A stretch of DNA of 64,000 bases from Opisthocomus hoazin (Eukaryota; Chordata; Aves; Opisthocomiformes; Opisthocomidae): the NCBI RefSeq assembly GCF_030867145.1, contig NC_134453.1:1421001-1485000 (forward strand), read 5' to 3'. Of the stretch, positions 12,976-24,100 are shown one piece after another. Each line of letters starts with the position of its first letter. The stretch's first letter is position 1. Below the pieces are notes generated by a model. The model saw only the letters and a program-made list of their open reading frames with translations, made no database searches and had not been told where the DNA came from. Position numbers and translations under genes: made by a program.

Positions 12976-14613
12976 GGGATTGCCGGAGCACACCCAGGAA
13001 AGGGCCATCATGCACGCAGAGGGAAGATTGGCTGAATGACTGGTTCTGTTTTCAGCAGACCCTCTTTCGCAGGCACGTACAAGGTTTCGTTGGATTATAT
13101 TCAACAGGCGTTGGGCCAGACCCCCCCAAATTTGTGGATGAGCTTCATGCTTTCCTCATCAAAACATACAGCCAAAGCTTCGAGGGAAAACCTACAGCAA
13201 CAGAATAACCTTGCCATTTTCTTTGTCATGAGTTTGAGGGTATAACGGTGCTATTATGCAGGTAAAAATGAGATGTTTGAATAATACCAAGAAATGATTG
13301 ACTAATTGAACAAGCTCTTGGAGCTGACAGAGTGGCCATGCGTATGCTGAGCTCGCTGCACGTCCCAGAAAACCCGACGTGCATTGCGATAGCTGGATCA
13401 AAACAGGATGCAGCAGGAAGGAGGAACGACGATCCCAGGGCAAGGCTGAATCGCTAACCTAAATTACCAGGGCTCGTTAACCTCCGCTGCTACGTGGGTG
13501 TCAAGGACTCAGGTTCATCCTGGAGTCCAAACCACCTAGCAATAAAAATTGAGAGACGTCTTTTGTGCCAGGGCAGGAAAACACGTTGCCTAGCCAAGCA
13601 TCGCCGTGCCGGAGCACGGGGCTGACTCAGAGCTTTAGGATGGATCGCATGGGCCCTGGGGTTTCTTTTTTGGGGGGTGTCAGTGCATTCAGTACCCCGT
13701 AAATCACCTCCAATGGTCCTCCCTGTCAAAAGAGAGATCCCCCCATCACCCTGTGTCGATGCTCCGCTGCCACAATCGCGCTGCAGCGTGCTAAATCTTG
13801 AACCCTGGGAGAATATGGAAGTTTGAAAGCGATTCTATAGGTGGCTTCAAAGATATACCAGGCTGCATTTCGCCTCGCCTTCCTTAAGCAATAAATGCAA
13901 ATGAAATCACCACCCCGGATTCAGCCTCCCTGGGCTGCAGAGGACAGCTGGATCCTGTTGAGAAGGTTGCTAGTCCCAGGCATGTGCTAAAGATTAACCA
14001 TCAGCGGTTAGCTATTTAAACTGGTCTGATAAGCAGGAAAGTCACCTCCATTTTAGAGGTTTAAGAGCTTCTATTGATGAGGAAGCAACAGCCTGGGAGT
14101 CAGTGGTGAGACAGGGCGGGAGCAGGCAGGTAAGGGGGGGGTCTGGCTGCTTGCCCTTTGCTCCTTGGGGGCTGGGTGCTGCTGTTTGCCAGGGCTGGGC
14201 AGCGGGCTGGCTTTGCCCTTAACGCTCTTCGCTTCTGTGGGGAGGCAAGAAAGGGGCAGCAAGTCCTAGGCAGGAGGAAAAAAAGCAGCATTATTTTCCT
14301 CCTTTCCATTTCTAATAAGAAAAATCCTTCTACACTCCGAGAGAAACCTGATGTGGAAGCCCAGGGCTCACCCAGCCCACCTGGAAGCATCCCTGGGCCT
14401 CCCCTGCCTGCCCCGGGGCGAAAGCCCCCTCGGATTCCAAACGTGGCTGGAAAAAGTAAACTTGAGTTGCAGCTATTTATGAGTGTTATGTGATCGGGAG
14501 GGATAAAGGTCTTCGGGCTGGGACTTGCTGATCAAGATTTTCCTGTTTGTAAAAAAAAAAAAAAGTTGATGATACACTTTTACCTTCCCGTTCTCCGCTT
14601 TGTCATCTCCCCC

Positions 14614-14693
14614 TCGGCTGTGATTCCCAGTTTCTTGGTGCCTTTCTCAGCTGTGTTTCCCAGTTTCTTGGTGCCTTTCTCGGCTGTGTTTCC
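14614..14693. repeat. 33-bp tandem repeat, about 2.4 copies
   Basis: Units starting TCGGCTGTG or TCAGCTGTG and containing CCCAGTTTCTTGGTGCCTTT, at 14614, 14647 and (partial) 14680. Confidence 0.85.
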
Positions 14694-14790
14694 ATCACCA
14701 CTATTCTCCAAAGCCCTCTTCTTCGAGGCGCTCCTCTCTCCTTCGCGCTATCTGCGTTTCCGTGCCTTGCTTTTATCTGCGTTTACCAGA

Positions 14791-14851
14791 TTTTCTCCCT
14801 CTCTTCCTTCCAGTTTTCTTCTCCCTCTCTTCCTTCCAGTTTCCTTCTCCC
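14791..14851. repeat. Pyrimidine-rich tandem repeat
   Basis: Two copies, with a third partial, of a unit containing TTCTCCCTCTCTTCCTTCCA. Confidence 0.8.
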
Positions 14852-14879
14852 TCATCAGCACTCGGAGGTAGCGTTCGTC

Positions 14880-15110
14880 ACCCTGCTGGGGTGTGACATC
14901 CTTTTCCCCATCCATTTTTGCCTCACACCCCCGGTAGGAGAAGCGGAGTTGGATGGCGTATCCCAGCGGGAAAAAATCCCGCTCGGGGACACGCTTTTGG
15001 GGGTGAACTCGGCAGCCTTGGGCTTGCGGCCAGCCTCGAAGAGCTGAAAAGGTTTTTTCCAACCCTGGGGTGGGGGGACCCGCAGGGGCTGCCCGGTCGC
15101 GGCGGGGAGC
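14880..15110 (+). promoter_or_regulatory. CCDC68: Candidate CCDC68 promoter and 5' untranslated region
   Basis: GC-rich, CpG-containing DNA directly upstream of the proposed first coding exon, in contrast to the AT-rich DNA before it. It holds a perfect 7-bp inverted repeat with a 5-base A loop (14965-14983), whose left arm reads GCGGGAAA, the E2F consensus. No convincing TATA box was seen. The transcription start cannot be placed from sequence alone. Inference from position and composition. Confidence 0.4.
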
Positions 15111-15129
15111 ATGGCTGCTCCCTCAGAAG
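15111..15129 (+). CDS. CCDC68: CCDC68 exon 1, proposed upstream start
   Basis: ATG in a strong initiation context (A at -3, G at +4) begins MAAPSE and is followed after 19 nt by a consensus donor, GTGAGT. Phase 1 joins the acceptor at 18896/18897 without a stop, giving [14 protein letters not shown] ahead of the MTT start used in human. Frame and splice match are seen; use of this exon is inferred. If it is not used, translation starts at 18920. Confidence 0.5.
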
Positions 15130-18100
15130 GTGAGTCCGGGGGGCTTTGGGGAGGCATTTTTTAGGGGGGGGGGGGGGAAGAAGGGGGGGGTGTCACCAGG
15201 TGGGGTCGGGTCTGTCCCCAGGGACCGAGCTGCCGGGTCTCGCCGCCTCTTGCTCACTGAGCCCTTGAGTGTTTTCACCTCCTTCTCCCACCCCCCCAAA
15301 TTCGTGCACCCCGAGAAACCTGACGGATCCCCGGAGCTACCTCTCACCACCTGCTTTTAATAAAGCAGAACCCACTTCCCCCCCCCCCTTTTTTTCCCCT
15401 GTCCCCACCTTTCTTCCTTAAATAAAGCCAAAAGCGAATTATTCCGCCCGGCTTGCGGCATAGCTGGTGCCGTCTGGGCGAGCGAATGTCCCCTGGCCAA
15501 GGGTCCGTGGGTCGCTTGCTGTCCCCCTGCTGATTTCTCGCCCCGAGTTGCGTGTGGTGGCTGGTTCTCGGAGCTTCTCCCTTGGTTCTCTGCAGAAGAG
15601 GTTTTGTGCAGTGGGACAACATAAACTGCGTCCGTTTGCCTGAGGAGAGGAGGTTCTTTAGGGCTGTGAGGATGAGGAGGGGACTGGAGCATCTCTCCTG
15701 TGAGGAGAGGCTGAGGGAGCTGGGCTTGTTCAGCCTGGAGAAGAGAAGGCTGAGAGGGGACCTTAGAAATGCCTATGAATATCTGCAGGGTGGGGGTCAG
15801 GAGGATGGGGCCAGACTTTCCAGTGGTGCCCAGTGACAGGACAAGGGGCAATGGGCACAAACTGAAGCAGAGGAAGCTCCAGCTGAAGATGAGGAAGAAC
15901 TTCTTCCCTCTGAGGGTGACAGAGCCCTGGCCCAGGCTGCCCAGGGAGGCTGTGGAGTCTCCTTCTCTGGAGATACTCAAGACCCACCTGGACGCGGTGC
16001 TGTGCAGCCTGCTCTGGGTGACCCTGCTTGGGCAGGGGGTTGGACTGGGTGACCCACAGAGGTCCCTGCCAACCCCGACCATTCTGTGACCTTTGGTCTG
16101 GGCAAAAACCTGTTGCTGGGGTGGCCAAGGAGCTGCACCTCTTTCTGGCCGGGAGTATAACGACAGAAACACTATTTTATATGGAAAGTAGCTCAAAATA
16201 ACATTATTCTGAGTAATTTGGGATGTTCCTTATATAAGCAAGGGTGGTGCTTGGCGTGTCCCGGATTCTCTCTTGCATGAGCTCCAGAGCAAGGAACCCA
16301 TCGTAAGCAAAAGCAGAGGGACACGCTCTTATAATCATAAAAATATAACTTGAATATTACTGTGTTTGTCACACCCGTGTTGGGCTCGCAGAGAAAATCT
16401 CGTGCGCTGGACGCGTCACCGAAAGGTGAGTGCTCATCGAGGGTGGCCGCGGGACTTCTCTGCAAGCGCTGAGCCGCTGGAATTGTGCCTCCTAGCAAGG
16501 AAAGCCCGTGAGGAGCAGATGAGCTTGGTGCTCCTTTTCACGCCCGCTTCCCAAGCGGCGAGAGCGTTGGCGGGCGCGGTGCTTCCCCCGCAGCCGATCT
16601 TCGGGCAGGGTGTTTCGGGGGCACCCCCCGAGCAGCCCCGCACCAGCACGGGGGGCTGCGGGGCTCGGTGGTGGCATGGGTGGCTTTGGGGTGATGGCCA
16701 TCGGGATGGAGGGGCCGTCTTGGGGTATTGGGGTCCGGCTGTGAGCCCCGTGGCCGATCCAGCTGTGCGGCCCCATGGCTGATCCAGCTGTGCGGCCCCA
16801 CAGGTTGCTGCTGAGGGCTGCCCAGCTGGGGAAGGAGGATCTTCCCAAGGACTTCTCCTCCCCAACCGAGCTGACAGCCACCATCAGGTCAAGCCAGAGA
16901 GCTGTGGCTGTTGCCGCTTCTCCTGGCTCTGCTGCTTCGGAGCTGGGGAACATTTCCATTCCAGGATTTATCGCCCGGGGGCGAGCGGAGGTTTCAGCCT
17001 GAGTTAGCCCAGGCTGAAAGATAAATTGATCCTGGGTTGCCTTTCTGCTGGGTGACTTGGGAGATGCTGGATTGCAGGCAGGAGGGAAAGCAAGACAGAA
17101 TAAACTTTGTTTAACCCGTCGTAGCGCTGGTGGGAACAATCTTCTGTGCCCATGGAAAACCTCTTCCGTGCTGCAGCTGTAGGCATCCAGCGTTTCTGCT
17201 TTATCTGCCAGCCTGGATATCACAGGCTGGTCGGGGTTGGCAGGGACCTCTGTGGGTCACCCAGCCCAACCCCCTGCCCAAGCAGGGTCACCCAGAGCAG
17301 GCTGCACAGCACCGTGTCCAGGCGGGGCTTGAATATCTCCAGAGAAGGAGACTCCACAGCCTCCCTGGGCAGCCTGGGCCAGGGCTCCGGCACCCTCAGA
17401 GGGAAGAAGTTCTTCCTCATCTTCAGCTGGAGCTTCCTCTGCTTCAGTTTGTGCCCGTTGCCCCTTGTCCTGTTGCTGGGCACCACTGGAAAGAGCCTGG
17501 CCCCATCCTCCTGACACCCGCCCTTGAGATCGCCTAAGAATTGGAGTTCCTGGGGCATTAAAAGCTAATTTATTAAATTTCTTTACGCTTGGTTACGGCT
17601 AATTTCTAATTTAGCCTCCCGGTGTTGTCGGCCTGGGACGCAAGGTCGCAGTGCGTGGAGATGTCTCCGGCGTGGGTGTGCTGTTGGGCAGTTAGGACAG
17701 CTGGCTCTGTGAACATTTCGAGTCGCCTAGTTATGATTTATTAGCAAATGAGCCGGTTAAGAGGTGTGCTAGCCTGAGCGATCGTCCTGGTAGTGCTGAA
17801 ATGCTTCGTTCCGGGGCGGCTCGGCGAGCACCCAGGACCTTAGACGCTTGGACGCTTCAAAATAAATACATATTAAAATGAAATGCTGTAGGTTAACCTG
17901 CTTGGGCAGGGGGTTGGACTAGATGACCCACAGAGGTCCCTTCCAACCCCGAGCATTCTGTGATTCTGTGAAATATTATTGTAAATTATCTGTAAGCTTT
18001 GCAAAGGGCAACCATTTTTTTTGTCTCTTCCACTACGAGCCGATCCACACCCTCCGTGCTCCGTCAGTGGCTTCGTTATTCCCCCGTTCCACCCTGAACT

Positions 18101-21100
18101 GGTTCCAGACCCTTCCGACGTGCTCGCTACCACCCAGCTTGGCTGGGATGGGGCTGGGATCCCGACGCTGGCTTCAGAGCAGCGCGGCTGACACTGGATG
18201 TCACCATTGTACAGCACAAACCTCGCCGAAGGCAGCGGGACTGGATTCTCCTTGCCTGATACTGGGGAAAAAAGCCTTGTCTCCCATCTGTCCCCCCCAG
18301 ACAGGTGATATTTTTCCCCAAAAGTTACAATATCCTTCCGGCTTTGTGCTGCCTGTGGCATCTAAGCAGGCTGGGGGTAATCCTCCCGATCCCAGTAAGA
18401 ACCCAGTCTGCGCCGGCGTGGTTGCTGGGAACACGGAGCCAAGCGCGGGCTGGATTCCTGGACAGCGGCGGGATTGCTGTGCGCAGGGTGACCGGGTTTG
18501 GGTCATAAATTTCGCAGATGGGTGGCAAAAGTTGCGGTTTGTCCTTGGTTAAACTGCGTGCGTGTGCGAGTTATTCACTTATTTTCTGCCTGGGATCTCT
18601 GGCCACTTGTTTGCTGGAATAAAACAGGAGTGGGGTGCAGGCTGCTAGTAAAAAGCAATGGAAATATTCAGTGAAAATGATGTGTAAATATATCTGTTTA
18701 TCTATTAAAAAAAATCGTCAGGTGTCTGCTTTTTTTTTTTTTTAAAGTGGTCCTTAAAGTTCAGTGCTTTAAGCTTGGAGCTGCGCAGCTCCAGCGTGTC
18801 CCCGAAGATGCCGTGGAATCCGATGGGATGGGATAAAGGGATTATTCTCCATCCCTGCGGAATGAAACAAGCCCCTGTCTTCTCTCGCTTGTGCAGAGCA
18901 GAAGAACGCGCGGATAGTGATGACCACCCTGCTACTCACCGAGCAAATAACACGGGAGGACCGCGGCTCGGAGGGAAACTACGTCCTTTACGGATCCTCC
19001 TGTTCCCAAATCACCGAGGAAGCCGAATACGTCAAAAAGGTACTTCCGAAGCCGCCGCTGTTCCGTTCCTTTCTTTGCCTCGGAGGGAAGCAGGGTGAGC
19101 AACGCCGATAACCCCTGAAAGAGAAGATCCTGAGCCGCGTGGAAAGCCTTTGATTTGCACGTGGGTCCTAGCAATGCTGCTCACTCCGCAGCAGTGATTT
19201 AATTGCAGCGTACGCTGCCTTGGGTTGGGTTAAACGGCTTTAAAACCCGGTGCGGTTTTTCCAGCCCTCGCTTAGGTTTGTTGTGAGAGGGCTGCGGGTC
19301 GTGTCCTCCCCCTTGCCGTGTCTGTGTGCCGGGATGCGGGAGGAGGAGGAGGATGCCGGAGCCCGGCACCGGTGCAGCCCAAGGGGACGGACGTAGTCGT
19401 GTCCGCAGCGTGAAGCCTCGGCGTCGCAGCTGAAGCGAGAGGGTGTCTGCTAGCGGGGCCGGTGAGCAGGTTGATGTTGGGCTGATGGTTATCCTGGGTC
19501 CATCAGAGGTTTGTCAGAAGTTTGCTGTCCTGTGGAAAGAGACGGGAAGATGGAAATGGCATGAGTGGGTGTGTGGTCTCTGGAAGAGAGTCCAGCGGAG
19601 GGCTAGGAGGATGGTGAGGAGACTGGAGCATCTCTCCTACGAGGAGAGGCTGAGGGAGCTGGGCTTGTTCAGCCTGGAGAAGAGAAGGCTGAGAGGGGAC
19701 CTTAGAAATGCTTACAAATATCTGCAGGGTGGGGGTCAGGAGGACGGGGCCAGACTCTTCTCAGTGGTGTCCAGCGACAGGACAAGGGGCAACGGGCACA
19801 AACTGAAGCAGAGGAAGTTCCAGCTGAACCCGAGGAAGAACTTCTTCCCTCTGAGGGTGACGGAGCCCTGGCCCAGGCTGCCCAGGGAGGTTGTGGAGTC
19901 TCCTTCTCTGGAGGAGAAGAGGACTTCTAAGGTCCCCTCTCAGCCTTCTCTTCTTCAGGCTTCAGATCAGTTGCCCAAGCTGTTTTACCTTGATTTTTAA
20001 AACAATTTCCACGTGCGTTTCCTTCAGCAGCTTCCTCCAGTTTCAGGCAGTAGAGCGGAGGCACAGAGCAGCGGCTGGAGCTGCAGTCCCGTGGCGACGA
20101 CGATGAAGGAGACAGAAGAGCAGCTGCTGCTGGTGAGCAGGGAAAACCAAGTGCTGAAGATCAAGGTGCGTTCAGGCTTGGGTTTTCTTAAGGTTTCAGA
20201 TGAATACGTGCGCCTTGCAGCCCAGGTCGAGCTGGGTGCCAGCTGGTGCAGCCCGGTGCCTGCTCAGCGATCCGTGCCGGAGCCTTTCCTTTGGGGAAGG
20301 CGCAGGCTCTGCTCCGCTTTGCTGCTTCAAACCCTTGCGTTCCAGCAGGCAACGAAATTCATGTCGAAATCTGCTTCTGAGGCCGCATCCCGTTTGTGGG
20401 CAGCGAGACAGCACAGCCAGCTCTGCTGGTAGCTGACAGCGAATGTATTTAGGAGCAGTTGGGAGTGCATCTCTCCTTTTAAACCATCATCCTGTGGCAT
20501 GAGGGGATGGCTTGATACTGAATAATCCTGCTTTTGTTTGGAAACTAAAATGCCTGTCAAATATTGCCCGCAGGTGTTTAGGATTCCTTTTTTTTTTTTT
20601 TAGGACAAGGGCAAATACTGAAATTTGGTCTTGTATAGGAGGCTGATTTTTCAGCGTGTGATTGTAACGTCACTTTTTTTAACGCACAGTATATATGTAT
20701 CATACATTTACTCTTTCAGCTGGAAGCCACGAGAGAAGCGGGCGTACAGGCTCTCAGATCTGCCTCCCAGAAACTCTACGAGAATTACCTGACTCGGTCA
20801 GAAGAGGCGAAAAAACGTCATGAGAATGAGAAGCAGCAAATACAGGTACAGATCTCCCCCCCCCCGCCCCATGCAGGCACGAGCATCCTGGTCACGATCA
20901 AAATATCGATGTGGGCTCTGGCTCTCCGTGCTGCAAACTTCAACCGAAGAGCTGCCGAGTCACAGAATCAGAGAATGGCAGGGGTTGGAAGGGACCTCTG
21001 TGGGTCACCCAGTCCAACCCCTGGCCGAAGCAGGGTCACCCAGAGCAGGCTGCACAGGACTGTGTCCAGGTGGGTCTTGAATATCTCCAGAGAAGGAGAA

Positions 21101-24100
21101 TATCATCTCCAGAGAAGGAGAATATCATCTCCAGAGAAGGAGAATATCATCTCCAGAGAAGGAGAATAAAGCAAAGTGGGGAAGTGAAATAGGAAAATTA
21201 AAAAGAAAACTTCTTTTGGCTTTATTCCTGGTTCTTGGAATCGGGTTGGTAGAGTTGGCTCAGAATTCCTCAAGCTGCTGTGGCAGCCCCGTCTCTCTCT
21301 GTCCATGCACTGGGTTCCCAGCTCCATGCACGCCCGCATTCACACCCTTAGAATCACAGAATCATGAAGATTGGAAAAGACCTCAAAGATCATCAAGTCC
21401 AACCGCCAACCCGTCACCACATGCCTGCTAAACCGTGTCCTTCTGGGTCCCAGGCCTCCAACCTCCAACGTGAAGAGGAGCTCCAGAAGGGTGCAGAAAC
21501 CACCGGCCGCCTCGCTGCCCGCATCCGGGAAAAGCACACCCGCATCGCGGAGATGGAGGAGCGCGTGCAAAGGATGGAGGAGGTACGTCCACCCGCTCCT
21601 CATGTCCACCTGGGAGCCTGCCCCGGGACAGCCAGCGCTGGGGACGAGGAGTTAATTGCTTTCAGGGTTTGGGGCATGCTCGCTGTTGGAATTGGGACTG
21701 AGAAGACCGCCGTGTGACCCCAAACTGAGAGACTTTAGCTGTAACTATAAAGAAGTCGTGCAATTTGAGCTCCCTCTTTCAGTTATTTTCGTACTTGCTT
21801 AAAATCTGTAGCGTGTCAGGGAGAGGTCTGAATTTGTAGCTGTTAATGATTTCTACTCTGGAGGAGCTGCTGTTTCACCTTCCCCCACTGACACACTTCT
21901 AGCATTGGAAATGAAAACGTAGCCATCCTAGCACTAAAAACCTGCTCCTTTTAACCCTCAGAAAACACCACTGTGAGCATCCGAAATCGCGGGCAGGCAA
22001 GACGGCTGCCGTAGCGATCTGGCAACCGCGTGCTCGGGAACTGGCGGAAAGCCTCTTCTCCTCTGCTGTGACTTTGGTGGTTTTAGTTGAGTTGGAAGGA
22101 GCGGTGGCTCCGTGCCTGCTCTTTTCCGACCTACTCGCTCAGCAGTGGTGGGAATCACTCCTGTAGAGCTGCCATTTTAAAACTAAGCTTTTCCTGTCCT
22201 GGCGTTACTGTGCAGGCAGGGTCAGCGAGCGTCTTCCCAGCCCCATCACATGTCGGTAATCTTTCTGATACCAAGCATTTTGGCATCAGTTTTGTTCAGA
22301 TTTTCCCCTCTGTGGCCGAGGTTTTGAGAGGAGGGCGTAGCAGAAATGCGGTATCCTCTGGCCGCTGAGCACGGACTCTCACAAGACCTCAGGATTTTGT
22401 TAATTAAGTAAAGAAGTGCTGCTTTCAGAGAGTGTGGGCTTTTCTCCTGGTAAGTCGGTACCGTCACCCCTCCTGGGTTTGATTCGGAGAGGCGAGGCTG
22501 GTCTGTGTCCCCAGCTGAGGTGGACACGGGTTGGTGGGGGTGGTGGTTGCTGAGTTCGGTCTGTTTTCAGACACTGAGTGGACCTGTGGAAGGCACACCC
22601 AAACTTCTCGTGCCAACTGAATCTCGGGAAATGTGATATAGTTGTTTGTAGAACTTGAACTGTTTCTTTAGGAAAAGAAAACTCTGATAGAGAAGAAGAT
22701 GTCATTTGAGAAGATGCTTCAGCAGATGATGTCGAGGAATGAAGATGGCAAACGGTGATTACATGCACGCTATAAAGTGTTTTTCTTTCTTTCTGGGGAA
22801 TTACTTCATGTAGAGTACCGAACAATCACTTGCCCAAGTTCCTTCTGGTAGTAAAATTATTCGTGATGGAAGCAACTGGTTCAAAACCCAATTTACCGTG
22901 ATTGCTGGAAGAAACCCAAACAGATGTTGATGTCCTACAGCTCTCAGAAGTTGACTCTGCTCGAATTCCTAGTGCTTTTCCTTCCACTTTGCGTGCTTTA
23001 GATGCTTCCCTGTCGTGATTCTTGCCTGGAGCCGATGTTGCTTTGGGCACGTCGTGCATGTGGTAGGTAAGGCGATAGCCTTCATTATTCATGAATTTAC
23101 TGATCAACAGTGAGTAAGGGTGGTCCTACCAGGCAAGAGGCGTCTCAAACTATGGTTTTATTTGTTCTGCTCGATAAAGAAGCCTTTATATGTCTAGTTC
23201 TGCATGAATTACTGCCGTGTAGCCTCAGGAGCATCCTTGCTAGCAACAAGATCTTGAGCTGATGCTGCGGTGGGAAAGCAGCTGGGTGGGTCGGCGCTCC
23301 GGGGGGCCTGAACACGGGCTGCTCTGCTCTCGCCCTCAGGTGCCTGGATCTCCAGAGGCAGATTTCCACCCTGCGGGAGCAGATCCAGCACCTGCAGCTG
23401 GTGATCCGGGTGCAGCACCACGGCCTGCGCGCCGTGATACAGGAGGTCAGGCTGGCGCGGCCGTCCCACCGGGCAGGTCTTTGCCATCGGGAGAGGGACT
23501 GGGAGGCACTGGGATGGGGGCTCTTGTCTGGCGCGTGTGTGCTGGGGATGGGCAGCTTGCTCATCGCGCTGAGCCTGGTTTTGCACACCCTGCGTTCACA
23601 CAGCCGTACGCGTTTCAACATTGAGGGGGGAATGGCACCGCTGAGAATGGGGTGATTGTGGTGGAGTTGATGATTTCAGGTGGACCCCCGCGTTCTCCTT
23701 GAGTGCTCCTAGGGGGGACCTGGCCGACTAGGGGATGCTCCGTTGCAGGCACCCACCCTGCAGCTGGTTTCATGCGAAGCCACTCCCACGAGCAAAGCCA
23801 ACCTCGAAAGGCTTGCGACAAAACCCGAAGCGATCAGCCCGCTTCCCAAAGTCACGGTGTGACACGAGCCGTTTTACCGGCCGACAGCTTCGGTGCGAAC
23901 GCCTGCTGCGCTCCCCTGGCAGAGCGCTTGTCCTTTCCCAACCGGCTAAGGCAAGGCCCCGCGCTAATTGGCTTTCGCAATCAGGTTTCTGTGCATACGC
24001 CAGCAAGAGGTAGACTTCTTATCCTAAGGAAAACGCGACACTGTGTGTTGAGAAATTGTTTTATAATTTTTTTTTTATATTTTGGATGAATGGCCGAACT

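Larger units (their letters stand above)
4487..14879. other. CR1-free intergenic DNA upstream of CCDC68
   Basis: About 10.4 kb in which I recognised no CR1, no LTR and no coding exon. It holds small tandem duplications (5521-5571, 6891-6928, 12900-12975, 14614-14693, 14791-14851). AT-rich unique segments occur at 6,930-7,090, 7,330-7,470, 8,380-8,530, 8,870-9,260 and 11,350-12,000. Confidence 0.5.
15130..18896 (+). other. CCDC68: CCDC68 intron 1 (if exon 1 is used)
   Basis: Starts with a G-run (about 15,165-15,190) and a C/T tract (about 15,378-15,400). Holds CR1 copies at 15661-16090, 17222-17527 and 17896-17970 and a GC-rich patch at 16,430-16,990 with a short tandem repeat. No exon recognised. 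Confidence 0.5.
19040..20027 (+). other. CCDC68: CCDC68 intron 2, with rearranged CR1
   Basis: Should hold the exon for the human segment after EYVKK, if conserved. I searched this interval by eye and did not find it. Contains the plus CR1 at 19586-19917 and an inverted CR1 scrap at 19925-19963. Confidence 0.6.

Noticed and set aside
15357-16196. 279-codon minus-strand frame
   Set aside because: Antisense shadow of the CR1 at 15661-16090.
16492-17223. 243-codon minus-strand frame in CCDC68 intron 1
   Set aside because: Low-complexity Pro/Ser/Gly-rich translation of GC-rich DNA, including a tandem repeat. No homology recognised.
21079-21167. Regular short repeats resembling a CRISPR array
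   Set aside because: Units are contiguous with no spacers, and the host is a vertebrate.
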